Assembly: GCA_030581615.1 (NCBI GenBank)
Contig: JAKTTT010000014.1
Coordinates: forward strand, 124,001-188,000
Length of the DNA: 64,000 nucleotides
Reading direction: 5' to 3'
DNA from: Alloascoidea africana
Lineage: Eukaryota > Ascomycota > Alloascoideomycetes > Alloascoideales > Alloascoideaceae
The translations under genes were made by a program, and so were the position numbers. Every line of letters starts with the position of its first letter. Within the stretch, counting starts at the first letter, position 1. Of the stretch, positions 21,600 through 33,272 are shown piece by piece. The notes beneath the pieces were generated by a model, which ran no database searches, was not told where the DNA came from, and worked only from the letters and a program-made list of their open reading frames with translations.

Positions 21600-23387
21600 C
21601 GTGATGTGCTCTGGGAAGGAGGGTAACTGGAGGGCTATTGGGTATAGCGAGATAAGGAATGAGCGAATGAACAGATTATAAATGAGAGATGGATTTCATT
21701 GGAGTGTTTTTGATGGGTTTTGGGCCTCTTTGTTCGCTTTCCACTAGTGGGTTTTGGATCGCCTATGGCGTGAGCTTTGACTCTGGTACTAATGTTTTAC
21801 GAGCCTCATTGGTTTCAACCCCCTGATCCAATTCACTTTTGTGGGGGTGGTTTTTTGAGTAGAAAAAAAAGTGGGGACGGTGTCGATATATAGAATTGGC
21901 TGAGACGTGGTGACTGTTTTTGAAGTGTTTTGCAATGTCGAGTGTGAGAAGAAGGGTATTCGAGTCAACAGAGAGTAGTAGCTGGGCTTATTTTATTTAA
22001 AAGGTAGTTTGAAAGAATGTAAATTCCAGACTCAAGAAAGAACTTGTTGTTAACAAGACGATATGAATAAGTCAAAAGCAGTACAATATCAAAAAAAAAA
22101 GAATAGGATCTACAAGTTTCTTAAGGATTGAAATCAATGATAATGGTTAAGGGAAAATCAAGATATATTTGTACCTGAGATTTTGTTCGTTACTCTTGAA
22201 TTGCTCAAGAGGTAGGAATCTCGGATACCACCACTCCAGGACTAGAAAATTTTTGGAAAAAGGCCATTGAATTTGGGTATAGAATTGATGACGGTTGCGA
22301 TAGACTTTCAACAACAGGTTCGAATTTTACGAGGATTTGTTTAAAAATTCAGGTCAAGTTGTAGAGTTTTAATAACTCAGAAGACCCTTGAGAACACACC
22401 AAAGAGAATGGAATCGCATGACTGGGATAATGCAGTGAACAGGTACGGTATATATAAACTAATCAGGGGAAGATTGAGAGAAGGAGATTTGGCCAGTTCG
22501 TCGTAAATCAAAGTGGAAGAAACAAGGTTATCCTAGATGACCAAAATATAACACAGGAAATGCTAGTCCTGTCAAGTCAAGTCCGAGAAAAAAAGATTGG
22601 TTTAAAAGTGAATGAAAATAGCTACTAGACGCAGAAGAAGTAAGTGAATGCAGTAGGAATCATTCTCAGTTTGCGCACATTTGGATATTTTTCTCTGACA
22701 CCTGCGTTTCAACACACACTTTCATCCATAGAACCAACACATAGTAAAGTTAAGCAACGTAAGCAGGAACGGACTGGTATGTTCTAGAAAAATGAAAAAG
22801 TTTCCAACGAGTATGAGATTAATATGCAGGGGAAATACCACTTGAACGGTTCCCCGTATCTCATGTGTGTTTGGTAGAACAATATGTGGAGCTGTCAAAA
22901 ATTCCATGTTTTATAGTTACATGAGACATGAACAATGCGCAGTGCAGCAGATGACTCCGAGGATGGATGAAGATGAAGATGAGGATCTGAGATTCGGATG
23001 AACGACAACCAGGACCTGCTTGAAGCCGTGGTATTCAAAGTCTGAGACAAGTGGTTAATCAATCGATTAATCAAGCCATCCCATCCCCTTCACTGGCCAA
23101 TACAGCCAAACCTACAGGATAACTTATGGCATTGCTTGATGACCATAGACACAAAATGGGGTTTCTGTTTAGACGCTTTACACAATGAATGCATCATTGA
23201 ACCCCTGCAAAGACATCTCAGGGCAGTGAACGAAATGTATCAGAGTTCAGAGTTTCACTCACACATCCATATTTGGACCGTAAAGCATCGGAAAAGGATA
23301 GAGATGGCCGCGATCTGGAGTGCAAATCGCAGAGCCCTGTGTGTCGTTTTGGAACTGGTGGGAATTACATAGCGGCCACACCGTAGC
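21600..23387. other. Spacer upstream of SAM synthetase and GIN4-like gene
   Basis: No gene is supported. A minus-strand frame at 22722-22907 starts with ATG and contains a GTATTT/TTTCTAG splice-like pair, but neither the spliced nor the unspliced product is recognisable. Purine-rich GATGAAGATGAGGATC occurs near 22966-22986. Confidence 0.4.
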
Positions 23388-23760
23388 GGGATGGAGCAGA
23401 TAAGCCAGAGACAGCATCGGCGCCCGCACCGGCACCAGCGCCAGCACCAGCGCCAGCACCATACCGGGAGCAGCCTCGCGGTTAGCAGCGCCAGAGTGCC
23501 ACTGGCCGCTCGCACCAGCCGTGGCCGTCTGGGGCCTGAGCAGCCCAGAGCAGCCCGGGACAGCTCTCCAGGCACAACATTTTTCGGCGGATCGCTCATC
23601 TTTTGACGTGCTTCTGTTGCATGACTTCTATTAAATTCGCACCGCGGCAACCCGCCCAGTCCCATTCCGGCCCGGCCGGGGCACTGGCGCCGAGTGCGGT
23701 GACCCGGACCTGATCTGACCGGGTCGCGGGCACCGGCGCGGTCCCCATTGACCGGGTAAC
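23388..23760. promoter_or_regulatory. GC-rich promoter island of the GIN4-like kinase
   Basis: The segment is far richer in G+C than its flanks. It carries a 12-bp tandem CAGCACCAGCGC repeat (about 23430-23461), paired CAGAGCAGCCCGG-type words near 23530-23560, TGACCCGGAC and TGACCGGGTC near 23699-23725, and CCGGGTAA at 23752-23759. CCGGGTAA is the reverse of TTACCCGG, the known Reb1 site. It lies 370-740 bp upstream of the kinase start. The apparent reading frames reflect base composition. Confidence 0.45.
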
Positions 23761-24127
23761 GCTGTGTTTACGTGTCGCGCGGAGCATTTTCGATTTTTTT
23801 GCTTTTCGTCTGGCATCAGCATTTGGTTTGGGATTTGGCCTGGTGCTGGTTTAGGTCCTCTGCTTTCGCTTTTCTCTCGCTTTTCTCTCGCTTTCGCTCT
23901 TCTTCAGCTGGTCCCTGCTCTCCTTTGCTCTGCCTTTGCTTCTGCCCTTCGCTGCCAACATCCCGTCTCCTCCAGCTTACTCCCAGCCTGCTCTGCTTCT
24001 TCTGCATTCTCTCTTTCTCTACTTCGGACATAATTATTTAGTCCCGACCTGTTGAGACAAGGCAGCAAAAAGGCAAAGCCTAGATTAGTCCTGGACCTCC
24101 AGTTTGTTTGTTCGTTCATTCTCACAA

Positions 24128-27100
24128 ATGCCAGTGCCTTCTCCGTCGTCCCAGAGAGGCTCGACCAGGTCCGTCAGCTCGGTGCTTTCAAACTCGCTTT
24201 CTTCTCATCACCATCCTCCTCCGCCGCCGCCGTCCCCAATGATAGGCCCGTGGAAACTGGGAAAAACCCTGGGTCATGGTGCAACTGGTAAAGTCGTTCT
24301 CGCCCATGATGTGGACACCGGCCAGAAAGCCGCCATTAAAATAGTCCCCAAGCGGAATCTTCCGTCTTCAAACCCTTCCCCAACCCCAAACAACAGCAAT
24401 ATCGACTCGGCTGGCCTGCCGTATGGAATCGAAAGAGAGATCATAATCATGAAACTGGTCGACCATCCAAATGTCATGAGACTGTACGACGTCTGGGAAA
24501 GCAACGAAGAGCTATACCTTATACTGGAATACATTGAAGGAGGTGAATTATTTGATTATTTGGTCCAAAAAGGTCATCTTGATGAGCGTGAAGCGGTCAA
24601 TTATTTCAGACAGCTGATTCTTGGCGCCAATTACTGCCATAGCTTCAACATTTGGTATGTTCTCTGTTTTTTTTTGTTTGTTTGTTTTATTATGTCCCTT
24701 GGGGCCTAGATCTTTCTCATCATTAACCATGCGGTTCTTTTTGACCATATAGCCACAGAGACCTGAAACCGGAGAATCTGCTCCTTGACAAACAAAACAA
24801 TATCAAAATAGCTGATTTTGGAATGGCTGCCTTAGAAAACAACGGAAGACTGCTCGAAACCTCATGCGGATCTCCCCATTACGCTTCACCAGAAATCGTT
24901 TCAGGTTATTCGTATCATGGGGCACCCGCTGATATATGGTCATGTGGCGTAATTCTCTATGCTCTTTTGTCTGGTAGATTACCCTTTGATGATGAAAACA
25001 TTCGGAACCTTCTGTTGAAAGTGCAGCAGGGCCTCTATTCAATGCCCCCGGACCTTTCTCCAGAGGCCAAAGATCTCATCAGCCGTATTCTCGTTGTCGA
25101 TCCAGAACAACGTTTGACTTCAACAGAAATCCTACTCCATCCATTAATAACCAAGCATTTCCCCAATACAACCCAGCTTGTTTCCAAAGAGCGCCAAAAC
25201 TATATGGCTCCAGTGCCCAGTTATGAAGACATTGACAGGGAAATTCTAAACAGTTTAATCACCCTATGGCACGGCGAGGATAGCGACGAGATCATTCAGA
25301 AATTGATGTCGCCTGAACCAAACACTGAAAAAACATTCTACTATCTCCTCATGAACTATCGACATTCTGAGCGGATGCGACATTATTCTTCTCAAAAGCG
25401 GAAACAGCAGCAACAGCAGCAACAGCAGCAGCAGAAGATGAAAATAAGCACAAGCAGAAGAAACTTGATATCCAAATCAGCATCCAATTTGTCTTCTCAT
25501 TACAAGTTCGAACTTGACAACTCGCTAGCAGCAATTGCGCTGAACGGGATGGAGAGATCAATATCACGTAAAACGCTTAGGAGCGCTAGGCATTACGGGT
25601 CCCACAGCAGCAGACTGGGGTCCCGATCAAGACTGCATTCGCGCTCTTCCAATCTGACCGTGTCCTCCTCGTATCGGAAAGGCGTGTCTTTTAATCACAA
25701 GAGTGGGAAACGACGAATGGTGAGAACTCGCAGCATTCTATCCGCTAAATCAGCAAGCAGAAGTATGTCCTCAATGAAGCTGTATGGCCAACCTTCATCA
25801 TCTCCCTTGGGCTCTCCAACGCATCCACCGCCATTGCCAAAGGACGTTTACTACCAACATGTGAATTCGCCGCTTCGCAGACTCGTAAAGCAAGAACGAT
25901 CACGAAGTGACTCGTTGAACAGTCATGACTGGCTGGAAGTGGAGACAAATAGAACCTCGAAAGATTTTGCAAACTTTATCGAGCAGGCATTTAATTACGA
26001 AGATGTGAAGAAAGAGCCGGGCACAGAATCAAACCACGGGTTTGAGCCCGAGATGGAGAAAGTTCCAAAACCCGAGCCTGAGCCTAAACAAATACAAGAA
26101 CAGCTCCCGGAACCTGAACCAGAAGTAAAGCCTGAGCCTGAACCTGAGCCTGAGCCTGAACCTGAGCGTCCTCACACGCTAGCTCCCCCAAGAACCAACA
26201 AGCCCGATTTTTCCACGCTTCGAAGAGTGCAACATCTGAGAGTGGCTTCGGTGCCGCCTACCCAGAATCACGACGCGAAAGAACCCGAAGAAGATTCGGA
26301 ATCTTTGAGGAAAAGGATCGTGTCGATGCCACCAAACACTCTTTCTTCAAACATGCCACTGGCGCCAAGCAAGTTGTTGAGTAATGCTTCGATATTCGAG
26401 CCCTCCATCAAAAACGAGTCCGTGTTTGATTTTCCAACCCCTAGTTTGGCTGAAAGCAACATTGGACAAGTGCCGTCTAACGACGATCCAGCAACAAGTC
26501 TCAGTAACTATGCCCAGGGCAAAGATTCCGCAAGGTTTACAAGGCCGTTATCTGCCTCCAGTAACAGAGTCAGCAGTAGTAATCGACAATCCATGGCCAG
26601 TTCAACCACAAAATCGCACCAATCTCCCAATGATTTCGATGTAGAAAGTGCAAAATATTCGCTAACTTCGATATCTGGTTCTAACCATGATCCCATGTTC
26701 CAAAATGCAAAGTTTCAACACATTTATGACTACGATGAGATTTCCCATTTTTCAAATGATTCGGTTTATACCAAAGACGCCAGTTTTATGCTTTATAAAA
26801 AACTAAAGCTTCCGGAAATACCTGATGGTCCAATTGACAACGGCGATAATAGTAATAATAATAATCCTAATAATAATACCAATAATATTAATAGAGACGC
26901 TGCGGTTACGGCACCCAGTGTAAAATCCGTTCATGGAAGTATTAGAACACATCACAAACGAACAAGTTCTTCATCGGTGGAAAGAAATGCGAGAATTAAT
27001 CCATTTTTCCAACCAACTGACATTCAAAGACAATATTGGGGGTCCTCATCTGCTGCTGATGCTCCCATTAGAAGCAACCACAATCGTCATACAAGCACCT

Positions 27101-28251
27101 CTACTTCAAGATCAAACAACTCGGCCAAATCTGAACACTCACACCAGGCTTCTACCATGAGTAACCGTCATTCACGGGCATATTCTGCAAACAGTATGAA
27201 TGCCAATCCCGGTGATCATGTCTACTTTGATCGCCATGATTCGAAGAAGCTCACGTTGAATGCTACGAAACGGAAGGCCGGAATCCCCATATATGAGGAA
27301 AGCGATCGTGATAGTAGCAGAGACACCTTGAGGCTTGTACCTACTGCAGAGACCATGCCCCTTCATTCTTACAACAACAACAAGCTGAATGAACCTTACA
27401 GTGGTAGAATCACGGCCGATCGCAAATACGCGGGAGTCAAGGTGCAGCCAAGGCCTCTTTCACACAAGTTTGAATTTCGACGGTCCACGGAGCCTCATCA
27501 CACCGAGTTTGTAGAATCGCAAGGACATTTCGATACTGGGGCCGTGTCTGGTTCAAGCGGCTATAGAGAACACCAGGCGAAAACAGAGATGAACAATGTA
27601 ACGTTCGAAGAGCCCGAGCCCAGGAAACGCGGTTCGCTTTTGAACAAGATCTTGCCGAGAAGGCACGCGCCCAAAGTCCCAGAGAAACAATACTTTAGGG
27701 CTTCTTCCATTTTAAGCTCCTCTGCACCACGGCAGGAGACGATGGGAGGGGCGGCCGCGGTTGAAATGGATAGCCGAGGAACAACGCCTTATTCAAGCCT
27801 GGGGAGAGAGCCTGTGGATGAAGAAGGTAATGAGCCGGTGTTTCTAAGTTCTAGAGCTGTTCCTCAGTTCTCCAAGCCTGAGTATTCGGTTCACCAAAGC
27901 TGGTTCTCAAAGTTTATTAACATGACCACGGAATCCAAATCTTCGAAATCCATTCGAGTTGTACTTGAGCCCGGTCCCATGAAAAGCATTATAATGCTTC
28001 TTTTGCAGAAATGGGTGAAGTACGGTATCAAGGATTTCAAAATGAAGAAGTTTGAAAATGTGATTACGGGTTCAATCTCGAGCCATAATGCACTTTCTTT
28101 CAAATCTGCAAGATTTCAAATAATCGTAAACCCTTATCGGGGCGGTAGTATGATATTTTTTTCTCAGTCCAAGGGTTCTACAAAATCGTTTAATAGGTTT
28201 GTTCAAGAGATGGAAAAAGTGTTTAAAGAGAAGAGCATCATTGCCATTTGA
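24128..28251 (+). CDS. Septin-associated protein kinase, GIN4/HSL1 family
   Basis: Two exons (24128-24654 and 24753-28251) around a 98-bp intron (GTATGT...ATATAG) give 1341 aa. The intron lies just before the catalytic loop, splitting the Cys codon ahead of HRDLKPEN. The kinase domain (about 39-310) has GHGATG, Lys71, HRDLKPEN (177-184) and DFG (197-199). The LPYGIEREIIIMKL and LETSCGSPHYASPEIV blocks are typical of Gin4, Kcc4 and Hsl1. The long tail holds a Gln run (about 394-405), Ser/Arg-rich stretches, an EP repeat (about 635-648) and Asn-rich tracts. It ends in a KA1-like lipid-binding domain (about 1228-1341). The family acts at the bud-neck septin ring and in the Swe1 morphogenesis checkpoint. 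The exact paralogue is uncertain. Confidence 0.93.
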
Positions 28252-29119
28252 TTTGAAAAATAAACATATATAAAGAAAAAAAAGTATTGCTGTTAATTGA
28301 AAGAAGCATGCTTGTCTTTCCTTTTTTTTATTGTCGTTTTTTGTGTTATTTAGGTTGTTGGCGAGAGAATTTATCTCTGTATTTTTATTTTGTTCTATTG
28401 ATTTATTTGAATTTCTGATAGATTGATGATTTTGCTGATGGTACAAGGATATGGAGATATGGTCAATGATATAAAAAAATAAATGGAGAAAGAAAAGAAA
28501 GAAAAAAGAGTTTGTGAAGGATAGTAAGACAAAAACAACAACAAATCTTGATATTTTATTTTGTAAAGTCGAGTCTATTTGACAAGTTTGTAGATATTAA
28601 TTCATCCAGGTGTTTAGGTAGTTTTCGGAGCAGAAGTGCATCATCTTCAATCTATGCATGCCCGCAGCTCGTGTTTTTCTATTGTACTTTCAGCACATAC
28701 TAGACCAAAGACAGAATACGATGGAAGGCAGATATGGTATGGTCTGTCCCAGACCTGCTCAAAGTACGCACGAGTACCAAACGCGCTTGGCTATACTTGA
28801 ATTTCTATTGACTTTGTATGTTTGCAACAATTATTTCTGTGAGTTGCTTCTTTTGCCTCTCTGCAATGCACTGTAAAAAGAAAGAACGCTCCTTCCTCCG
28901 GGTAAAACTCTAGTTTCGATATCTTTTCAAAGCGGCTGCTTTTTTTCTCTCTCTCAGGTACATTTCTTTCTCTCCCGTGTTTTTCTATATTGCCCAAATA
29001 TATAACCTGACCATATCCCTTCTTCTTGAAACAGGCTAAAAGCTGAACGCTGTGTGTGCGGTTTCTCCTCTTTCAATCCCGTTAATACCAAAAGAGATCC
29101 AGAAAAAGTGCGATCAAAC
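28252..29119. other. Spacer between kinase 3' end and RAS leader exon
   Basis: No gene is supported. T-rich sequence follows the kinase stop and probably serves as its terminator. The segment 28650-29119 is likely the RAS promoter and 5' untranslated region, with CT-rich tracts near 28930-28975. Confidence 0.45.
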
Positions 29120-31260
29120 ATGTCCAAGGTACGTTTGTTTTCTTTAAAATTGCGCAATGTTTTGTTTATTCAATTGATTTGTTTTACCTAAGGTTAAACG
29201 CGTTTTAAGGTGAAGACATTCTTCTACTGATGTTCAAATTGGGCCCCTTTTCATCTCTTTTCTGAATTTTGTTGAATAAAAAGAAGCCTAACAACTCTTG
29301 AACATCAACTGCAATCTGTAATACTGTACTTGAACCTATACTTTACTCATTGCACTTAGCAGGACCAGAGAGTGGAAATGAAATGAAATATTGCAAGATT
29401 TGTGATTGATTTTGAATATCGATAGAGACACGACAACTTTTCATTGTTAATTCAACAAACTCGCTTGTGGAATGGTATGCCTTTTCGGGAAGCATACCTA
29501 TCAAAATGGCCCCTTTTTTCTATTCTCATCGGCAAAGGGAAAGATATACTGGCACTCTTAATTTTCTGAAATCTCACGCTTCTCAGGCGATACACACACT
29601 ACTCGATACTATATCTATGCATGCATGCACCGTTTAAAAGGAAAAGAATTGAACAGTGAGAACCAAAGATTTTTACCGAGAATTAATTCGGGACAAAGGA
29701 ATTTGAGACATTTGCTTTTCTGGATATGTTATAAAGAAAGTCTGGGACCTCCCTCTTGGGATTCTTGGTGTCTTTCAACTTTGCGTGGAGAGAGCTATTA
29801 AGCACTATATGTGGAGAATAGACTGAACGCCCTAGAAGCATTTGAAAAGGCATAAGCTGCTTTCAGCAGAAATGCTTCTCATAACAGGTTAACGATTCAT
29901 TTTCGCTTGTGCATTATTAATTTCCATACGATGAGGCCTTCGAACATGCCTTTTATGCCAAACTAACAAAAAAGGGGTCAGAAATCGACATCGGTTAATT
30001 TCACATGTGCTCGAGTGTTTTTTGGTTTCTATCCAAATCCGATTTTTCATTCATTCATTCATTCATTCTGGTCCGCTATTGCTAAGGGGGTGATTTAAAG
30101 GCTCAAGTAAGTATTGAAAGCAGTTAATCTTTGATCTTTCATTTTATTGGTATACAGTTTGCAAAGGAATTCAAACTCGTTGTCCTTGGAGGAGGCGGAG
30201 TTGGCAAATCCGCAATTACAATTCAGTTGGTACAGAATCACTTTATAGATAACGAATATGATCCAACGATTGAAGGTACGGGGATATTTTGCAAATATTT
30301 TCAAATTTTATGTTCTAAGTCTTTATTGAGGAGGGTTTAGACACCTATAGGAAAACCTGTATGATCGATGGAGAACCAACTTCTTTGGATATCCTCGATA
30401 CGGCTGGTCAAGAGGAATATTCTGCCATGAGAGAGCAATACATGGGCACTGGAGAAGGGTTTATCTTGGTTTACTCTATAAATTCAAGACCTTCTTTTGA
30501 AGAGATCACTTCTTTCCATCATCAGATTCTTCGAGTAAAGCAGAAAGATTATTTCCCTTGTATTATTGTTGGTAACAAAAGTGATTTGGACGATGATAGA
30601 CAAGTTTCTCTCAATGATGGCCTCAAACTTGCCCGGAGTCTGAACCTTCCGTTCTTGGAAAGTTCCGCAAAGAGAAAGATCAATATCGAGGAGGCATTTC
30701 AAAATCTGGTAAGATTGATCAAGGTCTACCAAACCAACCCAAATTTGGTTCGCCCATCTTTGAAACTAGATAGATCCGAAATATTGGTGAGACCGCTTCA
30801 ACCTGAGGAAGACGAACTGGTCGTTGACGAAGTTACTGATGAGCCTACTCATCCTACACTTGCTCCACCCCGTGCTCCTATCCCACAATTCCATGTTTAT
30901 CAACAAAACCTGTCTCAAAGGTCAATTAATTCGTCGTCACTTGGCAAATCACAACCAAGCCTCTCCCGTCCTGAACCTCCAGCTCCTGTGGTTCACGAGA
31001 CATTAGAACCTAAACAAAGGCCAATCCAACCTTCAGCACCATATCCTGAATCTACCTCTATTCAATCATCACCTTCCAGAGAAATCAAACAGCCTCCTAC
31101 AGCCAATAGGCTAGACCAGTTTAATAACTCTACAACGACAACGACCACAACAAAGGGCTCGATTGCCAGTAGTAGAACCTCATCAAGAATTGGTGTTAAT
31201 CAACCGACTAAACCTTTTGTTCATGAAAAATCAGGAGCAGGATGCTGTATAATTATGTGA
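29120..31260 (+). CDS. RAS2: Ras GTPase
   Basis: The G-domain exons are clear: 30158-30275 and 30341-31260, joined across a 65-bp intron (GTACGG...TTTAG). The first has no in-frame ATG, so an upstream leader is needed. ATG TCC AAG at 29120-29128 followed by GTACGT fits in phase, and a 6-nt exon (30101-30106, GCTCAA) between AAAG and GTAAGT may lie between them, giving 348 or 350 aa. Motifs are GGGGVGKSA (P-loop), YDPTIE (switch I), [11 protein letters not shown] (switch II), NKSD and SSAK. The Pro/Ser-rich tail ends CCIIM, a CAAX box with a neighbouring Cys for palmitoylation. The role is adenylate cyclase or MAPK signalling at the plasma membrane. Switch I has one extra Asn before the effector Tyr. 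The choice of RAS1 or RAS2 is arbitrary. Confidence 0.9.
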
Positions 31261-31799
31261 TTATCTCTAACATCAAGAATGGTTCTACTGTTCTTTAAAA
31301 ACCGAGTATTTAAGCCGCTAGGGTGAATAGTTTATATGCAAAAGAAAGGGAAGTACGTGAAAAAGTCTATAATGATTCTTTTTACATTACTATTGATTTT
31401 TTTTGGGAGGGCTGTCTTTTCCATTTGCGTGCGATCTGACACAAAGATTCATAGTAGAGCCCATTTTCAATGCTGAATCTTAATTTATTCATATTTTGAT
31501 AGTATTTGCCAGAGATTGAGATACTTATCCAATTTTTTGTCTTGTGGGGAAGGAAGCAGTCCATAGAATTTTTTTATAACCTAGTTTATGTGATTGTGAA
31601 CTTGAGTTTAATGATACTGTTTTTTTTAAAAGAAACTACTAAGAGATGGCATATAGAAAATGTAAGATTTAGATTTTGACGTTTTCTGAAACGTTTAATT
31701 TTCTTTTGACAAGAGTACAAATCTATATCTTTTTCTTTGTATTTTGCTTCATTGAACCTCATTTCGATTCCGCCTCTCATAATCACAGTTATATTTGGT
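31261..31799. other. Convergent 3' spacer, RAS and OST2
   Basis: AT-rich sequence lies between two convergent genes. No coding frame is supported. T-runs near 31388, 31570 and 31620 are plausible 3'-end signals. Confidence 0.5.
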
Positions 31800-32505
31800 C
31801 TAATTAATAAAATGAATCACAATGAAATGCAACAAAAGGCTCGCAAAGATGTAATCACCAAAAGCACTACAGAATAGTATGTCAGATTATGTCAATAAAG
31901 TGAGTGCATCAGATCATTTTGTACATACCGTTCAGGAGAAATTGAACTGAAAACTTTGAAGTTTTGGGGGTTTGATTGCAATCTCAAAGAAACTAAAATT
32001 CATCATGTTTAGCCCTCTTCATTTAATAGTGGTAGCAACACTGTATTTGGTACTTACCAGTAAGGACAAATTGACCAACAGTCGAAATGAATCCACCAAG
32101 GAACGCGTTAAAGGGCTAATACCAAATATTAGTATGTGTGAAACATGAGCAGTCTCTCATTATTTCACTTACAAAAGTGCCAAATACAACAGCGAAAATA
32201 AACTGAATCAGTGCTAGTCCAACCAGACCAACGAGAAATATATCAATTAGCCGATTCTTTGGAGATGCGGAATCGGAAAGAAACGATTTCCAAATATCCT
32301 GAATCGCAGCGTTGAAATCCAAGCCTTTGCTATTTTTCTTTACATTTGGCAGAGACTGTTGCGTGCCTGTGGTACTATTCTCTGATTTGTGTGAGGATGA
32401 TGGCGTTGAATCCTTGAGGCTCTTGCCCGCTGAGGCAGAACCTGTCGAAGCAGCGGCACTCTTGGCCAGCTTTCTTGCCGTTGCAGCTGCGTCCTTCTTT
32501 GCCAT
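31800..32505 (-). CDS. OST2: Oligosaccharyltransferase subunit OST2/DAD1
   Basis: Four exons were traced: 32505-32173, 32115-32058, 31992-31929 and 31866-31800, with introns of 57, 65 and 62 bp, giving 173 aa. The core reads VVFGTF, PFNAFLGGFISTVGQFVL, TVSLRLQSNP, SSISPER, then AFGDYIFASLLLHF. This is the DAD1/Ost2 family, a small membrane subunit of the ER complex that adds N-glycans to nascent proteins. All phases join without a stop. The N-terminus carries about 65 Lys/Ala/Ser-rich residues before the conserved core, longer than in S. cerevisiae (130 aa in total). The start is the first real ATG (MAKKDAAAT). It is divergent from RPP1. Confidence 0.92.
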
Positions 32506-32529
32506 TGCTTTGTGGGAATTGTCTGCCAA

Positions 32530-32865
32530 AAGTGGGAGCTGAGCAGAGCGATTTTGGACTTTCTGGACACGTCGAGAGAGAACGGGTGTACGGGTGTTGC
32601 GGTGGAAAATGACGAAACTGATATTGAAGAAACTGAAGAAATGACGAAAATGCCGGATTTCACTGCTGGAAGACAGTTGGGAGTGTCCTATTGGTATTTT
32701 AATTCCCGTAGCTATTGTTCTGGTTGTGCGTTGTACGATTCAATCATTTTGAGTCATGGTGTCTGAATTCAGCACCTACACTTTTTGTATTTAAGAATGG
32801 TCAATATATTGTTTTCAAAATGCTCTAAATAGCCAAAGAGTGTGTGTTTTAGTTTGTTCAAGGAA
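32530..32865. promoter_or_regulatory. Shared divergent promoter of OST2 and RPP1
   Basis: The spacer of about 360 bp between the two starts must hold both promoters. AT-rich sequence at 32770-32850 precedes RPP1. I could not identify a ribosomal-protein-type regulatory motif by eye. Confidence 0.4.
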
Positions 32866-33272
32866 ATGTCTGTTGAAACTGGAAACATTGAAACATCTCT
32901 TTCTTACGCGGCTCTGATTCTGATCGATTCTGATCTTGAAATCACCCCGGAAAAGCTGCTTACCTTGACCAAATCTGCCAACCTTCATGTTGATGATGTA
33001 TGACATTTGATTTCGGACCCCAATTAAGCAGGTTGGGTGAGATCAATTACTAACTAGATAAGATTTGGGCTGACATTTTTGCCAAAGCGTTGGAAGGAAA
33101 AGATGTGAAAAGTCTGCTTTTCAATATGTCTGGAGAAGCCCAGCTGGCTGGAACTACGGCTACAGCTCCGATCACTGCAAATGGAAAAGTGGAAGATGAA
33201 AAGAACCCAGAACCCGATGAATCTGATGGTTCTGAATCGGATATGGATTTGATGGGTGATTTGTTTGGGTGA
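32866..33272 (+). CDS. RPP1: 60S acidic ribosomal stalk protein P1
   Basis: Exon 1 (32866-32997) encodes MSVETGNIETSLSYAALIL through NLHVDD. A 65-bp intron (GTATGA, TACTAAC branch, ATAAG end) precedes exon 2 (33063-33272), starting IWADIFAKALEGKD, giving 113 aa. P1 pairs with P2 on the ribosomal stalk through P0 and recruits translational GTPases. The N-terminal dimerisation domain is standard and length is normal. The C-terminus is odd: the near-universal SDDDMGFGLFD is replaced by ESDMDLMGDLFG. That tail is the part that touches elongation factors. I found no downstream exon that would restore the usual end. Confidence 0.93.

Noticed and set aside
22722-22907. Minus-strand frame starting MEFLTAPHIVL with splice-like GTATTT and TTTCTAG
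   Set aside because: Neither the spliced nor the unspliced product is recognisable, and no neighbouring exon supports it.
23255-24125. Several overlapping frames on both strands
   Set aside because: They lie in the GC-rich island and adjacent CT-rich leader, where stop codons are rare by composition.
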